DNA of 64,000 nt from SZUA-430 sp031413635 (GTDB lineage: Bacteria; Pseudomonadota; Alphaproteobacteria; Micropepsales; Micropepsaceae): assembly GCA_031413635.1 (NCBI GenBank), contig JANOFM010000168.1, positions 10,473 to 74,472 of the forward strand, in the 5' to 3' direction. Positions 8,689 through 16,526 of the stretch are shown here, piece after piece. The number at the start of each line of letters is the position of its first letter. Positions within the stretch are counted from its first letter, which is position 1. Both the position numbers and the translations under genes were made by a program. Under the pieces are notes generated by a model. It worked only from the letters and a program-made list of their open reading frames with translations, was not told where the DNA came from and did not search any database.

Positions 8689-9300
8689 CGCCGGTGCGGC
8701 AATGCGTGGCAGAACAGGCGGGCAACGTTGGCTGAATCTCTGAGTCAAGATCTCAATCGAAAAAGTGCACGCTCGAACCAAGGAATTTTATTTTCTTCAC
8801 GCGAACACAACGCGGGCGACGCGCGTCGTCGAGCGAATCCAAGCGATGCTCGATGCATTCGTGTCGCGAAAGTTTTGTTCGAACGCGTTTTATGCACGAG
8901 GTGCGCTTGACACCGTTGGCAACATGTTCGAAATTATCTTCGCGTTGAAGAGAACGCGACGCTGCCTTGCGGCGAAGTGCCAACCACTGCCCTTCCCCAG
9001 AAAGAAATTGCTTTCCCACGGCGGGCGGAAGAGACGGGACAAAAAATGTTCGACAAAAAAACAACGATACGTTTCGGTCAGCAGTTCCAAGCCTTCGCCG
9101 CAAGCGCAAGCAGTTTCTCAACTTAGCCGCTGCTTTTCGCGGCCGCGCTTTCAGACATTTCGTTTTTGACGCCGCGTTTTGCGGCTACAAATTTTATCCG
9201 GTCACGTACGCGGAACAAGCGTTCGGTTCGCGGTGTCGCGGGATTTTTCTTTTTGAAGCGGATGCAATTCCGCGGACGACCACGAGGGAGAAACAAGACG
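8689..9300 (+). promoter_or_regulatory. 612-base gene-free leader of the DnaA-like gene
   Basis: No reading frame here looks genuine: those that are open give basic, arginine/serine/cysteine-rich translations. Visible elements are three GANTC sites (8734-8738, 8742-8746, 8835-8839), a TTGACA hexamer at 8907-8912, several A/T runs, and a hairpin GCCGC-gtttt-GCGGC at 9171-9185 followed by AT-rich sequence. A purine-rich Shine-Dalgarno (gagggag) sits just before the ATG at 9301. The length suggests complex regulation, a small RNA or an unrecognised locus. GANTC is the CcrM methylation site of alphaproteobacteria. Confidence 0.4.
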
Positions 9301-9978
9301 ATGGCCACTCTCGATGCCGAACCCTGGTTTCACGATGTATGGCGGCGCGTGCGCGCGCAATTGCGCGCGGAGATGAACGAGCGGTACTACGACTATTGGA
9401 TCGGCTCGCTGAGGGTTTTGTCGGCAAAGCCGGAGTTGATCGTTATCGCCTGCAGCAGCCCCTTCCGGCGCGATCAAACTTTCGAGAAATTCGGTCAGCG
9501 CATTGCCGACCTCATTGCAGTACACGTTCCCAATCTCGGAAACGTCGATTTCGTCTTCGATCCTGTTGCCCAGGCGGCGGCTCTGCCCCCTTTGGCTCGA
9601 CATGCCTCAAAAACAGCAGCGTCCAACCCACCCGCCGAGCCGGCGCCGCGTTCCGATACGGCCAAGCCAACCGCGCCGATAGGCGAGCGTCGCGTCTTGA
9701 TCGAAGATATCAAACGAGGCGTGGCAGAGCACTTTCGCATCACCGTCCGCGACCTGGAATCGCCCAGCCGTAAGCGCGCCATCGTGCGGTCGAGACAGAT
9801 AGGCATGCTGCTGTCGCGCAGGATCACTGGCCAGTCGTTCCCGGAGATCGCACGCCGGTTTGGAGACAAAGACCACTCAACCGCAATTCACGGCTGCCGA
9901 AAGATCGAACGCCAGAGCGCGATCGATCCGATCATGGCAGCGGAAGTGGACGCGTTGATGCGTCTGTTCACCGACTAG
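9301..9978 (+). CDS. DnaA-like protein: domain I joined to domain IV, no AAA+ domain
   Basis: A 225-residue protein. Residues 8-88 resemble DnaA domain I (WFHDVWRRVRAQL, then YYDYWIGSLRVL and SSPFRRDQTFEKF), the part that binds helicase and regulators. Residues 89-130 form a Pro/Ala-rich linker. Residues 131-205 match DnaA domain IV: DLESPSRKRAIVRSRQIGML, SFPEIARRFGDKDHSTAIHG, then CRKIE. The DHTT box-recognition motif appears as DHST (191-194). The entire ATPase/oligomerisation domain III is absent, so this is not the replication initiator. It could bind DnaA boxes as a regulator or competitor. Start chosen at 9301 because of the Shine-Dalgarno and because domain I begins there. No gene overlaps it. 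Confidence 0.85.
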   Translation: MATLDAEPWFHDVWRRVRAQLRAEMNERYYDYWIGSLRVLSAKPELIVIACSSPFRRDQTFEKFGQRIADLIAVHVPNLGNVDFVFDPVAQAAALPPLARHASKTAASNPPAEPAPRSDTAKPTAPIGERRVLIEDIKRGVAEHFRITVRDLESPSRKRAIVRSRQIGMLLSRRITGQSFPEIARRFGDKDHSTAIHGCRKIERQSAIDPIMAAEVDALMRLFTD

Positions 9979-10064
9979 CAAGCGGCGGACGAGGCGTTCC
10001 ATCGCTGGCGGTGACGGAGGCAATTGCGTAGGCTCATTCGGCTGGATGCTTGGAGTGCGCCGAC

Positions 10065-10748
10065 ATGGCCGACATTTTCGACAATTATCGCGACGAGTTT
10101 CGGGCTCGAATTTTAGGTGGGCGGCCGCGCACGCTGCTCGAAGTCGGGAGCGGCGACGGCGCGTTCCTGAGAACCGTCAAGGGCGAGGTCGACCGTTTGT
10201 GCGGGCTCGACCCCAACGCCGAGCATGTTTCGGCGTTGCGCGCGGAGGGATTCGAGTCGGTGCAGGGCTCGGCCGAGCATTTGCCGTTTGCAGAGGGTGA
10301 ATTCGACGTCGTCGTGTTCTCTTTCACGCCGCATCATGTCGCCGATTGGAGCGCAGGGCTGAACGAAGCCATGCGCGTGGCGAGGCACAGCGTCGAGATT
10401 CTGGACGTTTGGTATGACGATACGTTCGCAGATCAGCGCACAACACATGCGCTCGACCGTTGGCTTAAGGCGATCGACCGGCGCACTGGGATGGTGCACA
10501 ACGACACGCTGTCGCCGGGCGAAGTGCTGGCGCCGGCGGTGGTTCGGCGTGGTGTGACCTACGATTATGCCTGCCGACGCATCGCTTCGCCGGTGAATAT
10601 CGACGAGATGCTGACGCAGGGGCGCAACTATCTAGCAAAAGTCGACAACGACCCGGTCTTGGCGAAGCAATTCGACGATATCATCGCGAGCGGCCGTCGC
10701 GACGGCATGACCGACGAAGGGGCCATTTTGATGACGATCGAGAAGTAG
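10065..10748 (+). CDS. Class I SAM-dependent methyltransferase
   Basis: A 227-residue methyltransferase of the Methyltransf_11 type. Motif I is LLEVGSGDGAFL, the acidic residue after strand 2 lies in LCGLDPNAE, and motif post-II/III is QGSAEHLPFAEGEFDVVVFS. The C-terminal half is helical and differs from UbiE/COQ5, so the methyl acceptor is unknown. The ATG at 10065 begins MADIFDNYRDEF; a TTG 15 bases earlier is possible. It converges with the glutathione transferase gene, whose stop is 4 bases away. Confidence 0.85.
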   Translation: MADIFDNYRDEFRARILGGRPRTLLEVGSGDGAFLRTVKGEVDRLCGLDPNAEHVSALRAEGFESVQGSAEHLPFAEGEFDVVVFSFTPHHVADWSAGLNEAMRVARHSVEILDVWYDDTFADQRTTHALDRWLKAIDRRTGMVHNDTLSPGEVLAPAVVRRGVTYDYACRRIASPVNIDEMLTQGRNYLAKVDNDPVLAKQFDDIIASGRRDGMTDEGAILMTIEK

Positions 10749-10752
10749 CGTT

Positions 10753-11427
10753 TCAAGCACCTTTCGCTTGGCGTGCCTGAGACAATCGCGCTTCCGACAC
10801 CGCGAATTCGGCGCTGGGGCGGGCCCCGGCTCTGGCGTACCAGCTTTTGAGGCAGGCGCATTCATCGGGGATGTCGACGCCGATGAAGCGGGCGAAGTCG
10901 AAGGTCGATTGCGCCACAATGTCGGCCATGGTGTAGCGGTCGCCCGCAAAGTAAGCGCGGGTGGCGAGTTCGCGGTCGAACAGGCGGTAGGCGCCGGCGA
11001 CGATCTTGCGGTTGGCTTCGCCGTACTCATTGAACTGTTGGCCCATGGTGGCGGTCGCCACCGCCGCTGTGAAGGGATGGGTATGGACCCAGATTTGACC
11101 CACCGGCATCATCAGGCGGAATTCGATGCGGCGGATCCACATGTCGATCGTGGCCCGTTCCTTCGCAGTGTTACCGAAGAGGTTCGGTTCGGGGTGCAGT
11201 TCCTCGAGATAGCGGCAGATCGAAACGCTTTCGGAGAGATGCGTGCCGTCGTCGAGCTCCAAGACGGGAACTTGGCCGAGCGGATTGCGCGCGAGGTGCT
11301 CGGGAGATTTGTGGGCGCGCTGCATGAGGGGGGTGGGCACGAGCTCGATGTCGATGCCCTTCTCCTTCAGGAAAATGCGGACCCGTCGCGGATTGGGCGC
11401 GGGGTCGGCTTCGTTGTAGAGTTTCAT
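10753..11427 (-). CDS. Glutathione S-transferase family protein
   Basis: A 224-residue cytosolic GST. The N-terminal thioredoxin fold (MKLYNEADPAPNPRRVRIFL) has the cis-proline segment NPLGQVPVLELDDG and the SESVSICRYLEE glutathione-contact motif. The all-alpha C-terminal domain carries the N-capping region GDRYTMADIVAQSTFDF. Its start lies 2 bases after the stop of the acyl-CoA ligase gene, so the two form an operon. Substrate not predictable. Confidence 0.92.
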   Translation of the reverse strand: MKLYNEADPAPNPRRVRIFLKEKGIDIELVPTPLMQRAHKSPEHLARNPLGQVPVLELDDGTHLSESVSICRYLEELHPEPNLFGNTAKERATIDMWIRRIEFRLMMPVGQIWVHTHPFTAAVATATMGQQFNEYGEANRKIVAGAYRLFDRELATRAYFAGDRYTMADIVAQSTFDFARFIGVDIPDECACLKSWYARAGARPSAEFAVSEARLSQARQAKGA

Positions 11428-11429
11428 CC

Positions 11430-12995
11430 TTAGTTGACCCGCCGCGCCTTGCCCGCCCAATAGGGTTCGCGCAGTTCGCGGCGGAGGATTTTTCCGCTCG
11501 GGTTGCGCGGCAGGGCCTCGATGAAGTCGACGGATTTCGGCAGTTTGAAGCCCGCGATGCGCGCGCGCGTGAAGGCGATGATCTCCTCGGCCGTGGCCGT
11601 TTGACCCGGCTTGAGCACGACGATGGCCTTGACCGCCTCACCCCATTTGTCGTCGGGGACGCCGATGACGGCGACATCGGCCACCGCCGCGTGGCCGAAG
11701 ACGGCATTTTCAACTTCGGCGGGATAGATGTTTTCGCCGCCCGAGACGATCATGTCCTTGACGCGGTCGTGGATGTAGAGGAAGCCGTCCTTGTCGAAGT
11801 AACCGGCGTCGCCGGTGTAGAACCAGCCGTTCTTGACCGACTTCGCGGTGGCCTCCGGCTTGTTCCAATAGCCTTTCATCACCGTGCCGCCGCGGATGAG
11901 AATTTCGCCAACCTCGCGGTGTTTGACCTCGCGGTCGTTCTCATCGACGACTTTGATGTCGAGGCCAGGATAGGGTTTGCCGCAGGAGCGCAGGAGATCG
12001 TCGCGGTGGTCGCTGGGCGCGAGTGCGGTGCCCGAGCCCACCGTTTCGGTCAGACCGTAGAGTTGGTAGAAACCGCAGGTCTTGAAGATCGATTGGGCCG
12101 TCTTCAACAGTTCCTCGGTGATGGGCGAAGCGCCGTAGAATATCTTTTTGACCGGCGTGATGTCCGTCGTCTTTATGCGCGGATGTTGGACCAGCATGAG
12201 GATCACCGCCGGAACTAAGAACATCGCGTTGATCTTGAATTTCTCGATGAGGTCGAAAATTTCGTCGGGGGCGACCGTCTTCATCACAATGCCTTTGCAA
12301 CCCTGCGCCAGCGAGGTCAGACCCATGTTGGCGCCGGCGACGTGGAAGTTCGGCATGGCGATCAGGTTCGGCTCGCCCACCCCGAAGTCGGCCCAATTGG
12401 CGTCCTGGCTCGATTTGAAGAAGGCCATGTAGTTGCCGTTCGTCAGCTGCACCCCTTTGGGGTGGCCGGTGGTGCCGGAGGTGTAAAGCTGGATCGCGTC
12501 GTCGTCGGCCGAGGTGGTGAGGTTCGGGTCTTTGTCGCTTTGCTTGTCGCGCCATTCGGTATAGGCCGGCCAAGAGACGTGGCCGCCGTCCATGGCGATA
12601 ATGTGCTTGACCTTGGGGCAATTGGCTTTGATCGCTTCGATCAGGGGCACGAATTCGGCGCCGACGAAGACCGTCTCGCAGCCCGCATCGTTGAGGACAT
12701 AGACGACTTCGGGGCCCGCCAAGCGCCAGTTGATGCCGACGACGACAGTGTTCGCCTTGCAGGCGCCGAGCAGGACTTCGAAATAACGGTCGGAGTTCAT
12801 GCCCATATAGCCGACGCGGGCGCCCGGCTTTTGGCCGAGCGCGATCAGGCCGTTGGCGACGCGGCTGGTGTGTTTGTCGAAGGCCGAAAAGGTCGTCTCG
12901 CGGCCCTGGAAGAAGAAGGCGGTGGAGTTGCCGCGTTGGCGGGCCTGCTGGCGCGGGATGTCGGCGAGCGTGTTCAGTCCGTTGAAGTCGTACAT
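11430..12995 (-). CDS. Fatty-acyl-CoA synthetase (AMP-forming ligase)
   Basis: A 521-residue member of the acyl-CoA synthetase family. The ATP loop is LYTSGTTGHPKGVQLTNG, the adenylate motif YGLTETVG, the hinge DRVKDMIVSGGENIYPAEVE and the catalytic lysine lies in NPSGKILRRELREPYW. It thioesterifies a carboxylic acid to CoA; medium- or long-chain fatty or aryl acids are all possible. The ATG at 12995 is preceded by a strong Shine-Dalgarno (gggagga), favouring it over an extension to 13031. It is followed by the GST gene. Confidence 0.92.
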   Translation of the reverse strand: MYDFNGLNTLADIPRQQARQRGNSTAFFFQGRETTFSAFDKHTSRVANGLIALGQKPGARVGYMGMNSDRYFEVLLGACKANTVVVGINWRLAGPEVVYVLNDAGCETVFVGAEFVPLIEAIKANCPKVKHIIAMDGGHVSWPAYTEWRDKQSDKDPNLTTSADDDAIQLYTSGTTGHPKGVQLTNGNYMAFFKSSQDANWADFGVGEPNLIAMPNFHVAGANMGLTSLAQGCKGIVMKTVAPDEIFDLIEKFKINAMFLVPAVILMLVQHPRIKTTDITPVKKIFYGASPITEELLKTAQSIFKTCGFYQLYGLTETVGSGTALAPSDHRDDLLRSCGKPYPGLDIKVVDENDREVKHREVGEILIRGGTVMKGYWNKPEATAKSVKNGWFYTGDAGYFDKDGFLYIHDRVKDMIVSGGENIYPAEVENAVFGHAAVADVAVIGVPDDKWGEAVKAIVVLKPGQTATAEEIIAFTRARIAGFKLPKSVDFIEALPRNPSGKILRRELREPYWAGKARRVN

Positions 12996-13138
12996 TTGTA
13001 TCCTCCCATGACGTCTTTTGTTTGAAACCACTTTAGCGGCGGCGGCCGTAGAGGCAATGGCGGCGGAGAAATTCCTTTCGCCGAGGGCGTGGGCGTAGAT
13101 AAGGTGGGTGGGACCGCTATCCTTGAAGGAGCCCGACT

Positions 13139-13693
13139 ATGGCCCGCGTGCCGTATCCCGATCCTGCGACCCTGCCGCCCGACATCCGCGAGACTTTGGG
13201 CAAAATGGCGCCGCTGAATATCTTTCGCATGATGGCGGGGGGCGAAGAGATGATGCCCGCGTTCCTCAAGCTCGGCAATTATTTGCTGTTCAAGTCGACG
13301 CTCGATCCGATCCTGCGCGAGGTCGCGATCATCCGCGCTGGCGTGCTGTCGAAGGCTAAGTACGAAGTTCATCAGCACGAGCGGATCGGGCGCGATCTGG
13401 GGATGAGCGAGGCGCTGATCGCGGCGATGCACAAGGGGCCGGACGATCCGGCGCTGACCGAGATGCAGCGGTTGGTCATGCTCTATACCGACGACGTGGT
13501 GCGCAATGTGCGGGCGGGCGATGCGACGTTTAAGCCGCTCAACGAACGCCTGTCGTTGCGCGAGATGCAGGAGCTGACGATCACGATCGGGTTTTACATG
13601 ATGGTGAGCCGGTACTTGGAGACCTTCGACATCGATATCGAACAAGCCGGAACCAAGGGCTGGCCTTTCCCCGACTCGCAGAAGCGCACATGA
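13139..13693 (+). CDS. Carboxymuconolactone decarboxylase family protein
   Basis: A 184-residue AhpD/CMD-fold protein, all-helical. The signature helix is LDPILREVAIIRAGVLSKAK, followed by YEVHQHERIGRDLGMSEALI, where the CxxC of peroxidase-type members is absent. It is therefore closer to the decarboxylase-like branch without redox cysteines; biochemical role unknown. A good Shine-Dalgarno (aaggag) precedes the ATG. Its stop overlaps the start of the SDR gene, so a three-gene operon with the SDR and M20 genes is likely. Confidence 0.88.
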   Translation: MARVPYPDPATLPPDIRETLGKMAPLNIFRMMAGGEEMMPAFLKLGNYLLFKSTLDPILREVAIIRAGVLSKAKYEVHQHERIGRDLGMSEALIAAMHKGPDDPALTEMQRLVMLYTDDVVRNVRAGDATFKPLNERLSLREMQELTITIGFYMMVSRYLETFDIDIEQAGTKGWPFPDSQKRT

Positions 13694-14529
13694 GCGAGCG
13701 GCCGATGGCGCCGGAGTCGCGCGGCGCGGCGCCGGGACGCGGGCGGCTGAAAGGCCGGCGCATCTTGGTCGTCGGCGGCGGGCAGGACGATCGCGGCCAG
13801 TCTGATGCGCCGATCGGCAATGGGCGCGCGATGTCGATCCTGTTCGCACGCGAAGGTGCAAGCGTCGCTGTGGCGGATCGAAACATGGACAGCGGATCCG
13901 GGACGCTAAAACTGATCGAAGCGGATTTTCGGGGCAACGACGGCTTCTCAGCTGTTGTGCTGACCGCAGACGTCGCAAAACCGGATGACGTCCGCAAAAT
14001 GGTCAGTGCGGCGGTTGCCGAACTCGGCGGGCTTGACGGGCTGGTCTATAATGTAGGCATCGGTGTCGGCGATCCTTGGTTGGCGGGCGCTACGCCCGAC
14101 GATTGGGATCGCGTGTTTGCGGTCAATCTGCGCGGGGCGATGTTGACGTTGCAGGCGGCGATGCCGGTGTTGGCGGACGGGTCGTCGATGGTGCTCATTT
14201 CATCGATCGCTTCGATCAAAGCCGGCAGCCGCCTGCCCGCTTACGATGCGTCGAAGGCGGCGCTGGGCGGATTGATGCGGCATGCCGGGATCGAGGGCGA
14301 ACGGCGCGGCATTCGCGTCAACATCATCGCGCCGGGGCTGATGGACACGTCGATCGGGCGCGAGGCGACGCGCGGGCGGCCGGGGCGCGAGAAGACGCCG
14401 GTGCCGCTGGGGCGTCAGGGCACGGGATGGGAGACGGCCTATGCCGCGCTCTTTCTTATGTCGGACGAAGCTGCCTACATTACGGGACAAGTTCTCGCCG
14501 TCGACGGCGGCATGACGGGATTGCGATGA
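13690..14529 (+). CDS. Short-chain dehydrogenase/reductase
   Basis: A 279-residue SDR. The catalytic residues are visible: Ser in LISSIASIKAGSRL and Tyr/Lys in PAYDASKAALGG. The NAD(P)-binding region is unusual: the glycine-rich turn begins VVGGGQDDRGQ and is stretched by several residues before GNGRAMSILFAREG, longer than the classical TGxxxGxG. This expanded loop occurs in a minority of SDRs. The family tail AYITGQVLAVDGGMTGL is present. It overlaps the upstream gene by four bases and ends 15 bases before the M20 gene. Confidence 0.88.
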   Translation: MSERPMAPESRGAAPGRGRLKGRRILVVGGGQDDRGQSDAPIGNGRAMSILFAREGASVAVADRNMDSGSGTLKLIEADFRGNDGFSAVVLTADVAKPDDVRKMVSAAVAELGGLDGLVYNVGIGVGDPWLAGATPDDWDRVFAVNLRGAMLTLQAAMPVLADGSSMVLISSIASIKAGSRLPAYDASKAALGGLMRHAGIEGERRGIRVNIIAPGLMDTSIGREATRGRPGREKTPVPLGRQGTGWETAYAALFLMSDEAAYITGQVLAVDGGMTGLR

Positions 14530-14544
14530 AAACGAGAGGGTCCA

Positions 14545-15762
14545 GTGGCGGAGAACGGAACGACTTGGCTTGAAGGAGCGAAGGCGTTGTTGCCGGAGAC
14601 GGTGACATTGCGGCGCAAGATTCATGAACATCCCGAGCTGGGTCTGCATCTGCCGAAGACAGTCGCCGCGGTGCGCGAGGCGCTCGACGGGCTCGATGTG
14701 AAAATCGAAACGGGGCCTTCGACCTCGGGCATGATCGTGACGTTGCAAGGGCCGACGCAAGGGCGCACGGTTTTGCTGCGCGGCGACATGGATGCGCTGC
14801 CGATGCCGGAAGATACCGATCTACCATTCAAGTCAAAGGAGCCGGGGCGGATGCATGCGTGCGGGCACGACTCGCATACGGCGATGCTCACAGGCGCGAT
14901 GAAGTTGCTGCACAAACATCGCGGGCGGCTCGCCGGCACCGTGAAATTCATGTTCCAACCGGGCGAGGAAGGTTATTTCGGCGCGCTGCGCATGATCGAG
15001 GATGGCTTGATCGACCGCCATCCGAAGCCCGACGGAGCGTTCGCGATGCATATCACGCCGAATGTGCCGACCGGGATATTCACGGCGAAGGCGGGCGCGT
15101 TCATGGCCTCGACCGATACGCTTGAGGTTCGCGTCATCGGCAAGGGCGGTCATGCGTCGGCGCCGCATCATACGGTCGATCCGATGCCGGTCGCCTGCGA
15201 GATCGTGCTGGCGCTGCAGAGTTTCGTCACGCGCAAAATAAATGCGTTCGATCCGGTGGTATTGACGATCGCCAAGATCGACGGCGGCACGACAAGCAAT
15301 GTGATTCCCGAGGCGGTGAATTTATTGGGCACGCTGCGCTCGGTATCGGAAGGTTCGCGGGCGCGGGCGAAAGAGGGATTGAAGAAGCTGATCGAGAAGA
15401 TCGCCGAGGCGCATGACGCGCGCGCCGAGGTGACGTTGACCCCGGGCTACGACGTGACTGTGAATGACGGTCGTATGGTCGCGCTTGCCGCCGATGCCGC
15501 GCGCGGCCTGTTCGGCGAGAAAGGGTTCGTGCCGATGCCTTCGCCGGTGATGGGGGCGGAGGATTGGTCGTATGTCTTGCAGCGCATTCCCGGTTGCATG
15601 GTGTTCTTGGGCGTCGCACCCGAGGGCTGCAATCATCATCACGCGGCGCCCTGCCATTCGAACCGCATGATGCTGGACGAAGACGCAATGGCGAACGGGG
15701 TTGCGCTCTACGCGGCGGTGGCCGAGCGGTTTCTGGATCAGGGGTTGCCGGCGAAGATGTAG
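14545..15762 (+). CDS. M20 family amidohydrolase (hippurate hydrolase-like)
   Basis: A 405-residue metal-dependent amidohydrolase of the M20D/IAA-amino-acid-hydrolase type. Metal ligands lie in MHACGHDSHTAML, the catalytic glutamate pair in FQPGEEGYFGALRM, and further ligands in FAMHITPNVPTG and GCNHHHAAPCHS near the C-terminus. It cleaves N-acyl amino acids in the cytoplasm. The start is a GTG preceded by gagagggt. It is the last gene of the CMD-SDR-M20 operon. Confidence 0.92.
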   Translation: MAENGTTWLEGAKALLPETVTLRRKIHEHPELGLHLPKTVAAVREALDGLDVKIETGPSTSGMIVTLQGPTQGRTVLLRGDMDALPMPEDTDLPFKSKEPGRMHACGHDSHTAMLTGAMKLLHKHRGRLAGTVKFMFQPGEEGYFGALRMIEDGLIDRHPKPDGAFAMHITPNVPTGIFTAKAGAFMASTDTLEVRVIGKGGHASAPHHTVDPMPVACEIVLALQSFVTRKINAFDPVVLTIAKIDGGTTSNVIPEAVNLLGTLRSVSEGSRARAKEGLKKLIEKIAEAHDARAEVTLTPGYDVTVNDGRMVALAADAARGLFGEKGFVPMPSPVMGAEDWSYVLQRIPGCMVFLGVAPEGCNHHHAAPCHSNRMMLDEDAMANGVALYAAVAERFLDQGLPAKM

Positions 15763-15771
15763 ATTCACTCC

Positions 15772-15824
15772 GTACCGTCAAACGGTACAATCCAATTGAC
15801 AACTGTACCACCTTGCGGTACAAC
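15772..15824 (+). promoter_or_regulatory. higBA promoter with two palindromic operators
   Basis: A perfect palindrome GTACCGT-caa-ACGGTAC (15772-15788) is followed by GTACC-N7-GGTAC (15805-15821). A TTGACA -35 hexamer (15796-15801) sits between them, and TACAAC at 15819-15824 is a 17-base-spaced -10 candidate. The predicted transcript start then falls at or near the toxin ATG at 15830, and no Shine-Dalgarno is visible, so the message may be leaderless. Autoregulation by HigA on these repeats is inferred. Confidence 0.6.
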
Positions 15825-15829
15825 TTAGC

Positions 15830-16117
15830 ATGACCATCCTGAGCTTCGCCGACGATCAGACGGAGGACCTGTTCTACGGGCGTCGCGTCAAAAGCGTCGG
15901 CGCGCAGATCGCGAAGCAAGCGAGGTTGCGCTTGGCTGCTCTGCATGGCGCGCCCACGCTTGGCGCGCTCGCATCTCCCGGTGCCGACCTGAAACAAATC
16001 AAGGGTACAAAGATGTTGTGGCAGATGAGGGTAAACCAGCAGGATCGGTTGCGCTTTGTCGTGGTGCGCGACCCGCCGCTGGGGGTCGCCGACGTCTGGT
16101 TTGGCGATCCGCATTGA
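15830..16117 (+). CDS. higB: HigB-type toxin (RelE/ParE superfamily)
   Basis: A 95-residue toxin of the HigB/plasmid-maintenance killer type, which cleaves ribosome-bound mRNA. Family features: the N-terminal DDQTEDLFYGRRVKS helix, the LAALHGAPTL region, and the C-terminal strands MRVNQQDRLRFVV with VADVWFGDPH. The gene precedes its antitoxin by 24 bases, the inverted order typical of higBA loci. Length is normal and no disruption is seen. Confidence 0.9.
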   Translation: MTILSFADDQTEDLFYGRRVKSVGAQIAKQARLRLAALHGAPTLGALASPGADLKQIKGTKMLWQMRVNQQDRLRFVVVRDPPLGVADVWFGDPH

Positions 16118-16141
16118 CCGAGCCGACAAGGAGCTAAACGA

Positions 16142-16483
16142 ATGAGCAAGAAGACCAAAAAGCCTCGCGCTGGGATCGACTGGGCTCGGTTTGAAAGCCC
16201 ATTGCCGCATCCGGGCGAAGTGCTTCTCGAGATGTACATGACGCCGTTGGGTCTGACGGCCGGCGCGCTGGCGAAGCTCATGGGCCTTAGCGGCCGGCAA
16301 AGGGTCGAGCGCATTGTGCGTGGCCAACAGGCGATCACTGCCGAAACTGCGTTGCGGCTTGGGCGCGTGCTGGATACGAGCCCGGAAATGTGGACAAACA
16401 TGCAGGCGGCGCATGATATGTCCAAAGCGGCCATTGAGGCGCGCGCGGCGCTTGCACGCATCGCCAAGTACAAAGCTGCGTGA
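16142..16483 (+). CDS. higA: HigA family antitoxin
   Basis: A 113-residue XRE-type helix-turn-helix antitoxin. The HigA signature PHPGEVLLEMYMTPLGLTAG is at about residues 21-40, followed by the recognition helix SGRQRVERIVRGQQAITAET and TALRLGRVLDTSPEMWTNMQ. It should neutralise HigB and repress the pair through the two upstream palindromes. A clear Shine-Dalgarno (aaggag) precedes its ATG, unlike the toxin gene, which would favour antitoxin excess. Confidence 0.92.
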   Translation: MSKKTKKPRAGIDWARFESPLPHPGEVLLEMYMTPLGLTAGALAKLMGLSGRQRVERIVRGQQAITAETALRLGRVLDTSPEMWTNMQAAHDMSKAAIEARAALARIAKYKAA

Positions 16484-16526
16484 GCGCCGCTCATTCTCGC
16501 AGGCGCCGGAAAGCAACGAGGTTGAT

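Noticed and set aside
8753..9121. A 122-codon minus-strand frame in the same region
   Set aside because: Basic, low-complexity translation, no ribosome site, and it overlaps the candidate regulatory elements.
8765..9169. A 134-codon plus-strand frame (GTG start) in the long leader, ending just before a hairpin
   Set aside because: The first 60 residues look passable but the rest is Arg/Lys/Ser/Cys-rich and unlike protein; no Shine-Dalgarno or family. Kept as non-coding.
8689..9300. Chromosomal replication origin next to the DnaA-like gene
   Set aside because: No good DnaA box is seen (nearest are TTATCCGGT and TTATGCACG), and typical origin neighbours are absent.
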